From NCBI GenBank assembly GCA_030765045.1, contig CM060964.1, positions 169,746,219 through 169,810,218 on the forward strand: a stretch of DNA of 64,000 bases. Reading direction: 5' to 3'. Of this stretch, positions 55,561 to 64,000 are shown one piece after another. This stretch comes from Tenodera sinensis (lineage: Eukaryota; Arthropoda; Insecta; Mantodea; Mantidae). The translations under genes were made by a program, and so were the position numbers. Under the pieces are notes generated by a model that saw nothing but the letters and a program-made list of their open reading frames with translations, was not told the DNA's origin and searched no databases. Every line of letters starts with the position of its first letter. Position 1 is the stretch's first letter.

Positions 55561-55906
55561 TGCTTTTAATACGAACTGGTATCAGATATATCTATATTTA
55601 TACAAATAGTAAATGGCAGCTTTCAAATCCTGTTATTCCTTAAATGGATATTCTTAGCTATTTTGATTAAACATAAATAACAGAATATTTACTTGGATTA
55701 TCTTCAAATACGTGAAATGACACAAAACATTATTAGTAATAGGGATTGGCGATTTCCTCCAAAATTGAAGGAAAGAACTACATGTAAGTTGTTTGAAAAC
55801 TACTGTCCTTAAAGATAGATATTTTAGTGTTAAGCATTTTCATAATGAATTTAAGACAATCTTACTGGAAACCTAAGTAAAATACCAAATGTTACAGATT
55901 TGTAGA

Positions 55907-56195
55907 ATCAGTCACTTGGCATATTTTTGAATTCACACACTTTTCAAAATTTGGCTCAATAACATTACAAGGACAGATTCTAAGACTGGATGCCAAATTA
56001 CTATCCAAGAGTCTGTTTCTGTGGTGAGTTTTCAGGAGCTTAATTATAGAGAAACCCTGTTCACAAAGGTGGGTACTACCATACACTGTCATCGTTTTTG
56101 CTGCGTGGGGAGTCAAATTTAAGAAACGCCTATTGTCAAGTTTCTGGTAGAATTCAGACAGTGTCTGAGCATGAATTGTCAAATTTCTCATGAGG
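55907..56195 (-). pseudogene. hAT transposase C-terminal fragment
   Basis: On the minus strand from 56191: TLSEFYQKLDNRRFLNLTPH, VYGSTHLCEQGFSIIKLLKT, HHRNRLLDSNLASSLRI, then NFEKCVNSKICQVTDS. This matches the C-terminal dimerisation region of Charlie-type hAT transposases (GSTYxCEQxFSxMK, RSxLTDxHL, KKRCQxSG). The catalytic domain and zinc finger are absent, so the host element is non-autonomous and must have moved, if recently, with help from another copy. Confidence 0.85.
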
Positions 56196-56559
56196 GCGAC
56201 ACTTACATTGTGCTTCTATCAGCTCCAGCTGAACTGTGGCATTATTCACTTTATTTACGTTCATAATGTCTTTGTATGTTGCATTTTTTAATGCAAGATA
56301 CTGGTTGCATATTAGGTACTGAATACTACTACCAACAACTTTGCAGAAGAATTATTTTTCCGATTCGAAACAGACGAATCCAAATGTCTCATGTCTGTGC
56401 TCTCAGACGCAGCCATTGCTCTGCCTGCGTCACACGGAAAACTGCACTGAACTGGCTTCTAATGTACTGGCCTGCTGTGCCCAGGGCATGGCGACTGGCT
56501 CTCTCCGTGGCATTGCCACTCAGGGCCACGATTGACACCACTGATTTACACCATTAACA

Positions 56560-57340
56560 TGTCTAAAAACACATTTCAATATTATAAAATTATTTACAAA
56601 CCCAAAGTTATTTCAATAATCAAAGCTTATTTAGATAAGATTATTTTGAAGATTACATATGATAATGATAAATTTTGTTGAAAATTAATTCAAAATGAAT
56701 GTTAACTAACTTGTATACAAACTGATCATATCTCTGTACCATCAGTTTAATTGTCAAGAAAATCAGTCAATTAAAGATGACAGTATCCATGGACCACACC
56801 AGTTTGCAAGCAACCAGGCAACTGAACCCAATAGTAGTGGTTAGCTTGCGACCAAGAACAACCAGACGGGGAACCCGCTGCAAGGCTACAAGCAACCTTG
56901 ATGTAGCTTTCTGGAACAGAGAACCAGCCACATGTGGCAATTGCCTGTGATTACCTCCGTGTAAAGCCACCTTAAGAATAACAAAATTTCACCTGCTTCC
57001 CTTTGTTTTATACCAGTGATCAATCATAAAGATCTTCCATATCTTGTTCAGAGCCTTCATTTTGACATGGTGGCCATATTGCTGGGAGTTGATTGCCCTG
57101 CACTTTGCTGTTTGTGACCAGTTCTGTTTTGTCTCCACTTTCTTTCCTTGCCATATGCTGGCAAATCAGTTGATGCACAGTCTTTGTACAAGGATTGATA
57201 TATTGTGAGACCACAAGTTTCAGTGTTATTAATGCTGTTATAATACCAAGATGTCCATATACTTAAGCACAAAGAATCTCCATGTATGATTCCTGTGTGA
57301 CAATAAACTCATATGGAGAAGTGAGTTAGCACTTTATACA
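56560..57340. other. No recognisable gene
   Basis: Open frames at 56767-56970 and 57020-57272 minus have no recognisable family. Confidence 0.45.
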
Positions 57341-57356
57341 TAGATGCCCTGCTGTT

Positions 57357-57576
57357 GATCGCGCTTGCCTACCACCTAGGCGGCCCAGGTTCGATCCCAG
57401 GGACCCGCATGTGGTATTCGTGGTGGACGAAGCGGCGCCAGGGCGGGTTTTCTCCGGGTGCTCCGGTTTCCCCTGCCATCTCATTCCACCGGTGCTCCAT
57501 CTTCATTCCATGTGTCATCAGTGTCACCACCTGCGGTGCCGTAGTAGTAAAAGCGGGCGTTAAACACTACAACAAC
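57357..57576 (+). mobile_element. SINE family B, 5'-truncated
   Basis: Shares B box GGTTCGATCCC and body with the copy at 50194 but lacks the first part of the tRNA head with the A box. Perfect duplication CCCTGCTGTT at 57347-57356 and 57577-57586 proves it inserted already truncated. Confidence 0.93.
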
Positions 57577-57649
57577 CCCTGCTGTTTATGCACTTCACAG
57601 ATAAATGGTTCATAATCTTGTGCATAGATTTAAGGAAACTGGGTTTACT

Positions 57650-58330
57650 CTGGATAAAAAACTGAAAATAAGTTGTCATGTTCTTACTGATGATAAACTT
57701 GATGTCATCAGAGAAAATTTAGAAAGTAGTCCAGAAAAATAAGAAAGCTTGCACAGCAATCAGGAAATTTGCAAACCTCATCTTTGAATAGCACCAAACT
57801 TTTAAAATTAAAGCCCTGCAAAATATCTCTACTTCAGAAATTACAAACAGCATTGGTGTGAGGGGCCCTAATGACCTAGCTGCCGACGGGCCCTTAAACC
57901 CTAATCACTCACTTATTCACTCACTGCATTAATGTGAGTAAAGTTAGCTTCTGTAATGGGGTGTTGGATAAAGTAAATGCATGCTCTACTGGCATGCATT
58001 TAATTTTTTTAATGGATGAAGCATGCATTTATGTACGTGGCCATGAAGAATTAATGAGTACTAATGCAAGTTTTTTATAAGGTATGAGAGATGTATGGCA
58101 GCAAAAGGATGTCACTTTCATCTTCCTTGAGGGAAGTTTTTAGTTATGTAGGTATAATTTGCATGAGAAATCTATGCACTTGAATTTCAGGAGCTATGAA
58201 TATCCAATTCCATCGCAAACAACATGCTTTCTGGTGCCAGGGAATATCCTTTTGGGACAGATATGCATCCAAACAAATGCTGTGTAACTCACCTGTCTCA
58301 CTCCGAAGTCTAATGCTGGGTTGCAAGAAA
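57650..58330 (+). pseudogene. IS630-like transposase relic with a short SINE inserted
   Basis: Plus-strand blocks: VLTDDKLDVIRENLESSPEK (57680-57740), KLAQQSGNLQTSSLNSTKLL and KLKPCKIS (57745-57830), then after the insertion SFCNGVLDKVN and MHLIFLMDEACIYVRGHEEL (57990-58050), which holds the first catalytic acid. RDVWQQKDVTF-like remnants follow. The order matches DUF4817-type transposases (LTDEKLDEIxxRLE, LAQQTGVSxSSAxRATKLLK, PHLLFMTDEAWFH). C-terminal parts are unreadable. Inactive. Confidence 0.65.
57863..57925 (+). mobile_element. 63-bp SINE 3' fragment (family C)
   Basis: GGGCCCTAATGACCTAGCTG, CCGACGGGCCCTTAAACCC and a TCAC tail. Flanks GCATTGGTGTGAG (57850-57862) and GCATTAATGTGAG (57926-57938) are an 11-of-13 target duplication. 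Confidence 0.75.
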
Positions 58331-58434
58331 ACTGCTATATTCCCTTTTTCCCTTCTGATAAAAGTTTAATATCCTTAAGAATTAGTTATGTCGTTGTGGT
58401 CAATCACATGCACATAAGTTATTTCATGAATATA

Positions 58435-59183
58435 CAGTAAAACCTGACTAAACTGGACCCCCTATATACCAGAAACCTGGACAGCTGGAAAATAAATCTC
58501 GGAACGGAGCTATTTCCTATGTTAAATAACACTCTAAACCAGAAAACTGCCTAATATGGAAACAGAATAGTTTTTCCAGAACCATTTGCATAAATAACCT
58601 AAGACTGATTTTCATTATGCTTAATACATGGTTACATGCTTTGATAACGAACTTGCCACAACTGAAGACATTCAAACTGCAGCAGATGTTGCTGCTGGAA
58701 ACAGCAGTTTTGAAGTTATGGAAGGAATGCACAACGATGATGATGAAGCCAATGAAAAGGAACCAAAAATACACACTTTTAGATAAGTATTATATGCTGT
58801 GAGTGACCTTCAGGAATTTGGAGCTTCCAAGAATGTTCCAGAACTCCTGGAGCTGATGCAGGATGCAAAGGAGATCATAGAGCGTTCACTTGTGAAGAAG
58901 TCACGACAGTACACTTTGACAGATATGTTGGGGAAAAGAAACTAATGGAGAAACTGCAGTTATGTATGACATGTAAGTTGAAAGTACAGCAAAACATACT
59001 ATTGAACCTATTTCTCATTTACAGAATTTTATTTTAAATTATTCCTTCAGTTTAATTGTATGCAATTATATTTTTGATAGTTTGTTTTACTAAAATATGT
59101 GCAACCCTTTGTAAGACGGAAACCCATGAAAATGGAAAATTATTACTGGAATGACTGCGTTACGTTTTAGGCAGGTTCTACTG
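58435..59183 (+). mobile_element. Tigger-like element, internally deleted
   Basis: Left end CAGTAAAACCTGACTAAACT and right end, in reverse complement, CAGTAGAACCTGCCTAAAAC, flanked by TA (58433-58434, 59184-59185). Inside, a plus-strand frame (58637-58950) encodes the acidic Tigger C-terminus: TAADVAAGNSSFEVMEGMHN, an in-frame stop, then LELMQDAKEIIERSLVKK and QYTLTDMLGKRN. The DNA-binding and DDE domains are deleted. Confidence 0.85.
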
Positions 59184-59225
59184 TATTAGTAAACACTTGC
59201 TTTTCTCACATTGCTCATGTCTTAG

Positions 59226-59400
59226 TAGCCTGCAATATATAAAACCATTGTTTTCTTAATACTGGTTATATACACCTAACCTAATCTCAGATCTAACTCT
59301 TTTATGATTATGGTAGTAAAAAATGGTGGATTGCAATATATAACATCACAGTTTTCTTAATACTGCTTATATAGAGCTAACCTCACCTAACCTAATTTAA
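59226..59400 (+). repeat. Two-unit direct repeat with CCTAA motifs
   Basis: GCAATATATAA, GTTTTCTTAATACTG and TTATATA, then CTAACCT, occur at 59230-59290 and again at 59334-59395, about 104 bases apart. Each ends in CACCTAACCTAAT, two units resembling the arthropod telomere repeat CCTAA. Confidence 0.7.
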
Positions 59401-59794
59401 CATAATGTCGGTAAGCTCTGTGGAAGAACAGCATAAATAACAAAGTCCTCTTACTATAATAAACTTAAGTTGACAAACTACGCCTTTCACATCATTCCTT
59501 TATTAAAAAAAAACATGTAACACATGAACAAATACCCAATTCCATATGTGCAGAATTCTTAAGGATACAGAACATTACCTCCCTTCTTTAGTTAATGGAT
59601 CAATAAACTATTGAGGTATGTAAATTAAAGGTTGTTGCAAGTATGACATTATATAATCTGTTAATTATTCCCTTCTTTAACGAGAGCAGCAGCAAAATGA
59701 CTGAACCCATGTAGCCGGCATACATAGTTTATCTTGTTGGGCACAAGGTAAGTGGAGTGTCAGACATATCACATGGCTGCAATAAACAACTGAT

Positions 59795-60405
59795 GCCAAC
59801 TGCAATGCAGTTTGCTGCCAAGTTAGTAACAACAAAGCTCAAGAACTAGAGCACCAATTCCCCAAGTGAGGAATAGGCAAGATTGTTTCGTCGTTATCTG
59901 TGAAAGTCAGATCTGCTAGATGTTGGCAGTTTGGTTCCCAGCTCTAGCATGTTTGTTTTCTAAAATATAAAATTAATAAATGTCTTTAATTCTCTATAGC
60001 TTTTTATCAGCAATGGTGAATCAAGATAAAGGCAAACTTGTAGAAACAAGTTATTGGGGACATGTCAACGTTGTGTAGTGCTTGGAAATAAACAACATGG
60101 TAATGCTGCTAGGTCCAAAAGGTTGCTCCACATTGAAGTAATCTATAACTGCATTGTGTTTGGTTTAATATATCATTAATTACTTTATTCACTGGCATCT
60201 AGATCTTATAACAAAGGATTTTTCTTACCGTTACAACCATACGTTAAATGCTTTTCTATAATACATAAAATTCTTGCGGAGTTTACTAAAAGTTTCTAAA
60301 ACAACTATTTTTGTTCATTGTGCCTTGCTTGTTGAGAGAGAGATGTCTTTGAATGTGGATATTTAAAGGAAAATATATAAATATCGGGAGGAATGGTTGA
60401 CAGTT
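59795..60405 (+). repeat. Third, partial copy of the inverted-arm repeat family
   Basis: Same order as the right arm: TTGCTGCCAAGTTAGTAACA, a tRNA-like segment with GGTTCCCAGC, CTTTAATTCTCTATAGCTTT, GGGGACATGTCAAC, TTACTTTATTCACTGGCATC and GATGTCTTTGAATGTGGATA. It lacks the SINE and the Ty3/gypsy insertion and has its own deletions. Confidence 0.85.
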
Positions 60406-60419
60406 GAAATATGCATATC

Positions 60420-60970
60420 TAAAACAATTACACATTTTTCATTCCTTGAATGTGTGCACAGACCTCTTCATAGGAATGAAATTTCTTTCCTTGCATTGCC
60501 TCTTAGAGTGATCCAAGCATGTGAGTCACTCTGTGCAAGACCTGGTGAGTATGGTAGATGTGAAAGAGTATCAAGGTGCAGGTCATCAATGGTTACAACT
60601 GTTGCATGGGCAGTATGATGCTGAGCATTGTCATTTTGCAAAATGAGACCTTTAGTGAAAAGTCCACATCAATTTGATCTTACTGCAGACTGAAGTTGAT
60701 TTTTTAATGTATTAGAATATGACACACTGGTGATTGTTTCCTCTAGACATATAGTGTTCTAACATAATGCCTTGTTTATCCCAAAAGAGTCAGCATAACC
60801 TTCTCTGCAATTGATTACATCTGGAAATTCTTGGGTATTGGTTATTAGGAATGGCGTCATTCCTGGCTTGCTCACTTTGTTTTGGCTTGCTGATAGTGTA
60901 GAGTCTGTTTACTCAACGCATGTGCGGTTGCTGCTCAAAGGAAATGTGTGCTTTCCACAACTCATGACTG
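60420..60970 (-). pseudogene. Mariner transposase relic
   Basis: Minus-strand blocks in different frames: VMLTLFWDKQGIMLEHYM (60700-60800), ILQNDNAQHHTAHATVV (about 60595-60645) with the second acid, and LSHLPYSPGLAQSDSHAW (near 60510-60560) in place of the usual PYSPDLAPSDFHLF. The last acid of the D34D triad is retained, but stops separate all blocks. The N-terminus is not recognisable. A different mariner lineage from that at 20233-21287. Confidence 0.65.
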
Positions 60971-61140
60971 TCATAAACCCATTTCTGTGCTGCAGAAAAG
61001 GAAACCTCTCTCTCTTGTCCTTGAAGGCCAATAACAATCCTGATTTTAAGCAAGTGACAGACACATGTTTACTTGACATGAAGTCTCAGTTGCCAAAGTT
61101 TTGAATTCAATTTTTCTGTTTCATCAGGTACAAAAGTTCA

Positions 61141-62260
61141 GTGACTGTCACAATGTGGAGACCGTGGGAGGAGAATTCAGTGCTAAGTGCAAATGAAATG
61201 TCAGATAACGTTCAATCAAGTGAAAATAATCACAGTGCAGACAGTGTGAATAATAGTGCAAACGGATCAGAAAGTGATGCTCAACAGAATATATTGGAAA
61301 GTGTTGCTGGACTGAGTGGTGCTTGTGGAGAAGTTTCAGAAAATAAATGTATAACAGGAACTAAACCAAGTCAAACACTTGTTTTGAGTGCATATATAAT
61401 GTGGTAGAAAATAAACTTGGTAAGGGGTTGTGTAGTGAAACTGCAAAAATTCTGGGTATTCACAGAAATACAGCAGGAGAAGTTGTGATGAAAGTAACAC
61501 CAAAGACACCGACAAAGTGTGGAAATAAAAGGAAACATTTCTCTAGAGTGGGTAACTTTACTTGTGATTTAATCTGTCGAGAAATTTATAATTTCTACAG
61601 CAAAGGAAGAGCACCCACCTTAGGTGATTTGCTTGCACGTTTGATAGAAACATGTGATTTTCCCTATGGGCAGTGCACTCTGCACATTCTTATTAAGGAG
61701 TTGAGTTTCACATATACTTTAGATAAGAGAAGAGTTATTGTGGAATCCAGCAGAATTGTAATTTGGTGATATATGTATTTGTCTAAACAAAGAAAATTTT
61801 GCAGTGATGGTTATAAATTAATTTATTTGGATGAAATGTGGTACAATACCCATGACGTATACAGGAAAGGATGGGAAAACGACTCTTGTGCTTGCATGTT
61901 ACCTGAACCCGTCTGAAAAATCTGCCAAGGAATGAAAAATGTGTAATTGTTTTACATAATGCTAGCTACCATTCATGTTTAAAGTATAGAACACCTACAA
62001 TGTACATGAGCTTAAAATATATATTTCAGTACATGAGAGTTCATAATATTGCAATATCTGATCATCTTCCAATTAAAATAGTACTGTAGGTAGAGATTAA
62101 AAAGGCAAATGTGGGCAAAGTCTATGTGATTGACAGCATCGCTCATGAATATGGGCACAAGTTTTAAGGCTACCACCCTATCATTGTTGTTTCAACCTGA
62201 TAGAACTGGTATGGTCAAAGCTGAAGAGAAATGCAAATGTGTCACTCAGCTCAAGTGTTT
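61141..62260 (+). pseudogene. DDE_3-type (IS630/Tc1-like) transposase, broken
   Basis: An acidic Ser/Asn-rich N-terminus (61153-61407) runs, after a frame shift at about 61400, into a helix-turn-helix region (GLCSETAKILGIHRNTAGEV). LIETCDFPYGQCTLHILIKE and FTYTLDKRRVIVESSRIV follow (to 61769). After a stop come LIYLDEMWYNTHDVYRKGW (first acid, 61820-61880), then remnants, and finally KANVGKVYVIDSIAHEYGHKF (62100-62165) with the start of the LPPYHC box. It is a longer copy of the family at 29585-30480. The catalytic middle around the second acid is largely lost. Confidence 0.75.
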
Positions 62261-62330
62261 GCTACTTGTTTAGAAGCTGTGCAGAGATGATCCATACAGA
62301 ACTGTGGAATCAGGACTGAAAAATTCAATG

Positions 62331-62402
62331 CCATAGCCAAGATTTGAACCACAGATCTTCCGCTTATTGAGCGACTGCTTTAACCACTAAGCTACAATGG
62401 CC
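62331..62402 (-). mobile_element. tRNA-like head of a SINE (family E)
   Basis: On the minus strand GGCCATTGTAGCTTAGTGGTT holds an A box and CTGTGGTTCAAATCTTGGC a B box at tRNA spacing. The first and last bases (GCCAT and ATGGC) pair like an acceptor stem. Adjacent sequence shows no defined tail. A functional tRNA is unlikely because the anticodon stem-loop pairs poorly. Confidence 0.55.
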
Positions 62403-62661
62403 AAATTGCCAGTACAACATTAAATTTCTCAGCTGATTCGTACTTTTCCCAGTTATACCACAAGGGAATCTAATGTCAGAGATAAATACCCCAAGGGCAA
62501 CTTACAATTTTGTAAGTACTTTATGTCCCGGGTTTAAGTAACTTTTAGATGGTAAATATTATATATTTATGCCAGCAGTAACTTTGTTAACATAAATAAA
62601 TAATATTTGCCATCTGATGAGAGATACATTTGTCATTATCAGCAATCGTTCATCATTACTA

Positions 62662-64000
62662 GGGCTCGGAAGTTCATGCCCTAAAAAGCACTGAAATATG
62701 CTCTTAAAAACTTCAAAATATGCCAAGAAATATGCACTATTTCATTAGAACAGTTCATGTCCCTTTGCAGTAGACGAGTTAGTGTAAATAATAAAGTTAC
62801 CTTATTCCTTAGAGGTTGAAACAGAAGTGGTCCCGCTGCTAGTATTAACTGCTAAATTGCAGTTCACAACCAATACTACACAAATTTTCAACAGTAAAAC
62901 GTCGTCTATTGTCTGGCAAAACACTTTTGTAACGTGAAAAACTTCTCTCGACGTCACAAGATGTTATCGGGGCATATTTAGGTGATGTTAACTGCTTCAC
63001 AAAGAGTCAAGTCTCTTGGTGTGACAGATGGTTTTCTTTCGAGGATGTCTCGAATATCACAGATCTGTTTATAACCAGAATTTTTTAAAAATACATAATT
63101 CACTTTGTCTTTCACTTTTTGTCTTATGCTACCAGGAACCGAACATGGATCACATATTGTTTTTTCAAGCACAGTAAGTGATTCATGCAAAGGAAATCCT
63201 ACAGCTTCCAATGCCGTTATGGCTGTTGGTAAGAAAGAAAAATGGGCAGATATGAAACTAAGATCCTTCTTTAACCCTGTGCCTGACAGAATATTTTGCA
63301 CAGTTTGTATTGATGAAGCTTTGTTCAAGTCCAATGAATTAACAACCTCTTCGATTATTTCTATGTGCTCAGCATAATATAAAACTGCATCGACCCATGT
63401 TCCCCATCGAGTTAACACCGGTGCAGGAGGAAGTCGGATATTAGGTGTTGTTGATCTAAACAACTTAACTCTTTTAGGAGATTTAACAAAAATTCTCTTT
63501 GTACTGTACACAAATTTATCTACCAGTGGGAAGTAATCGCATATTGTCTTAAAAATTTGATGAAGAGCGTGTGCCTAACAAGTTATATGAATTAAGTTAG
63601 GAAAAATACCTTTCAGAGTTTTTCCTGATTTTACCATATAAGGTAACAAATAAAAGCAACCAGTTGTATTCGATTCCACATGGGCATTGTAATTTCAAAG
63701 AGTCCATCACAAACTGTGTCACAGTTACATTGTCAGTGGCCGACAATTTGCACATATTAAGGAGATCAGCGGTAGTCTTTTGTTCAATATTTAAGGCACC
63801 CACGATTATATTAGCAATAGAACGGCATTCAGAATCAGAGGTTTCATCAACAGACAACCACACAAACTGATCCGCTAAATTTTGTATATTTGACACTACG
63901 TTATTGTAACAATGCCCTACATAAGTCTTACGCAGTGTACTTTCTTCAGGCACATGTTGTTGAGTACACTTGGCAAGAAAGTTTTTACATATCGGATTAT
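62662..64000 (-). mobile_element. hAT-like element, 3' part, running off the window
   Basis: The inner end starts AGGGCTCGGAAGTTCATGCC (62662), a typical hAT-like terminus, followed by a gene on the minus strand. The other end lies beyond the window. The family is the same as the decayed gene at 3156-4640. Confidence 0.7.
62978..63953 (-). pseudogene. hAT-like transposase, partial, one frame break
   Basis: The upstream frame (63953-63597) reads KTYVGHCYNNVVSNIQNLAD, then FVWLSVDETSDSECRSIANI, which holds an acidic residue of the catalytic core, and CGIEYNWLLLFVTLYGKI. After a break of about 85 bases the frame 63511-62978 gives KRIFVKSPKRVKLF, LPPAPVLTRWGTWVDAVLYY, HIEIIEEVVNSLDLN and SAHFSFLPTAITALEAVGFP. 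The TRWGTW box and SVDET box match the relic at 3156-4640. The C-terminal dimerisation motif lies near 62900-62980 in decayed form. The N-terminal zinc finger lies outside the window. Confidence 0.75.

Noticed and set aside
56767..57272. Small minus-strand frames
   Set aside because: No codon pattern, domain or neighbour supports coding.

Overview
The window looks like non-coding, repeat-packed chromosomal DNA of an arthropod, most likely an insect with a large AT-rich genome. This is inferred from the mixture of mobile elements (IS630/Tc1/mariner types with the insect-typical DUF4817-like N-terminus, jockey- and CR1-like LINEs, Tigger/pogo, hAT, a Ty3/gypsy element and several tRNA-headed SINEs). 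CCTAA-like motifs at 59.3 kb resemble the arthropod telomere unit but are too few to prove it. I found no convincing host protein-coding gene or functional RNA gene. Every recognisable reading frame belongs to a mobile element, and nearly all are broken.

Layout. 0-12 kb: decayed IS630-like transposases (1.2-2.3, 7.6-8.4, 10.6-11.9 kb), a 440-bp TTC/CTC tract, and a decayed hAT-like gene (3.2-4.6 kb) whose relative enters again at the right edge (62.7-64 kb). 12.7-16.4 kb: a minus-strand CR1-like LINE whose ORF1 retains an SGNH/GDSL esterase domain. 17.3-19.6 kb: a full-length Tigger-like element with TA duplication. 20.1-25.8 kb: a mariner whose right terminal repeat is split by a 3,029-bp element of unidentified type, followed by a Tc1-like element. 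26.7-27.3 kb: a SINE inside a CCTA microsatellite. 28-30.5 kb: a fold-back MITE and a DDE transposase relic. 31.2-33.6 kb: a minus-strand LINE with a five-unit minisatellite in its 3' region, interrupted by further LINE 3' ends. 33.8-39.4 kb: a GC-rich jockey-type LINE, close to intact, with a SINE inserted in its endonuclease. 39.9-50.9 kb: a large inverted repeat of an unidentified repeat family. Its arms carry different insertions (IS630-like, SINE, Ty3/gypsy, a 63-bp retro-insert, a Tc1-like element), and the opposite arm preserves the empty sites. 51.5-64 kb: a LINE ORF1, a TATA-containing tandem repeat, a bounded hAT element with 8-bp target duplication, SINEs, a deleted Tigger, a third copy of the arm repeat, and further transposase relics.

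The elements form a datable stratigraphy rather than a functional pathway: target-site duplications and paired empty sites show which insertion came after which. The least explained items are the 3-kb split-mariner insert (21442-24470) and the repeat family forming the inverted arms.
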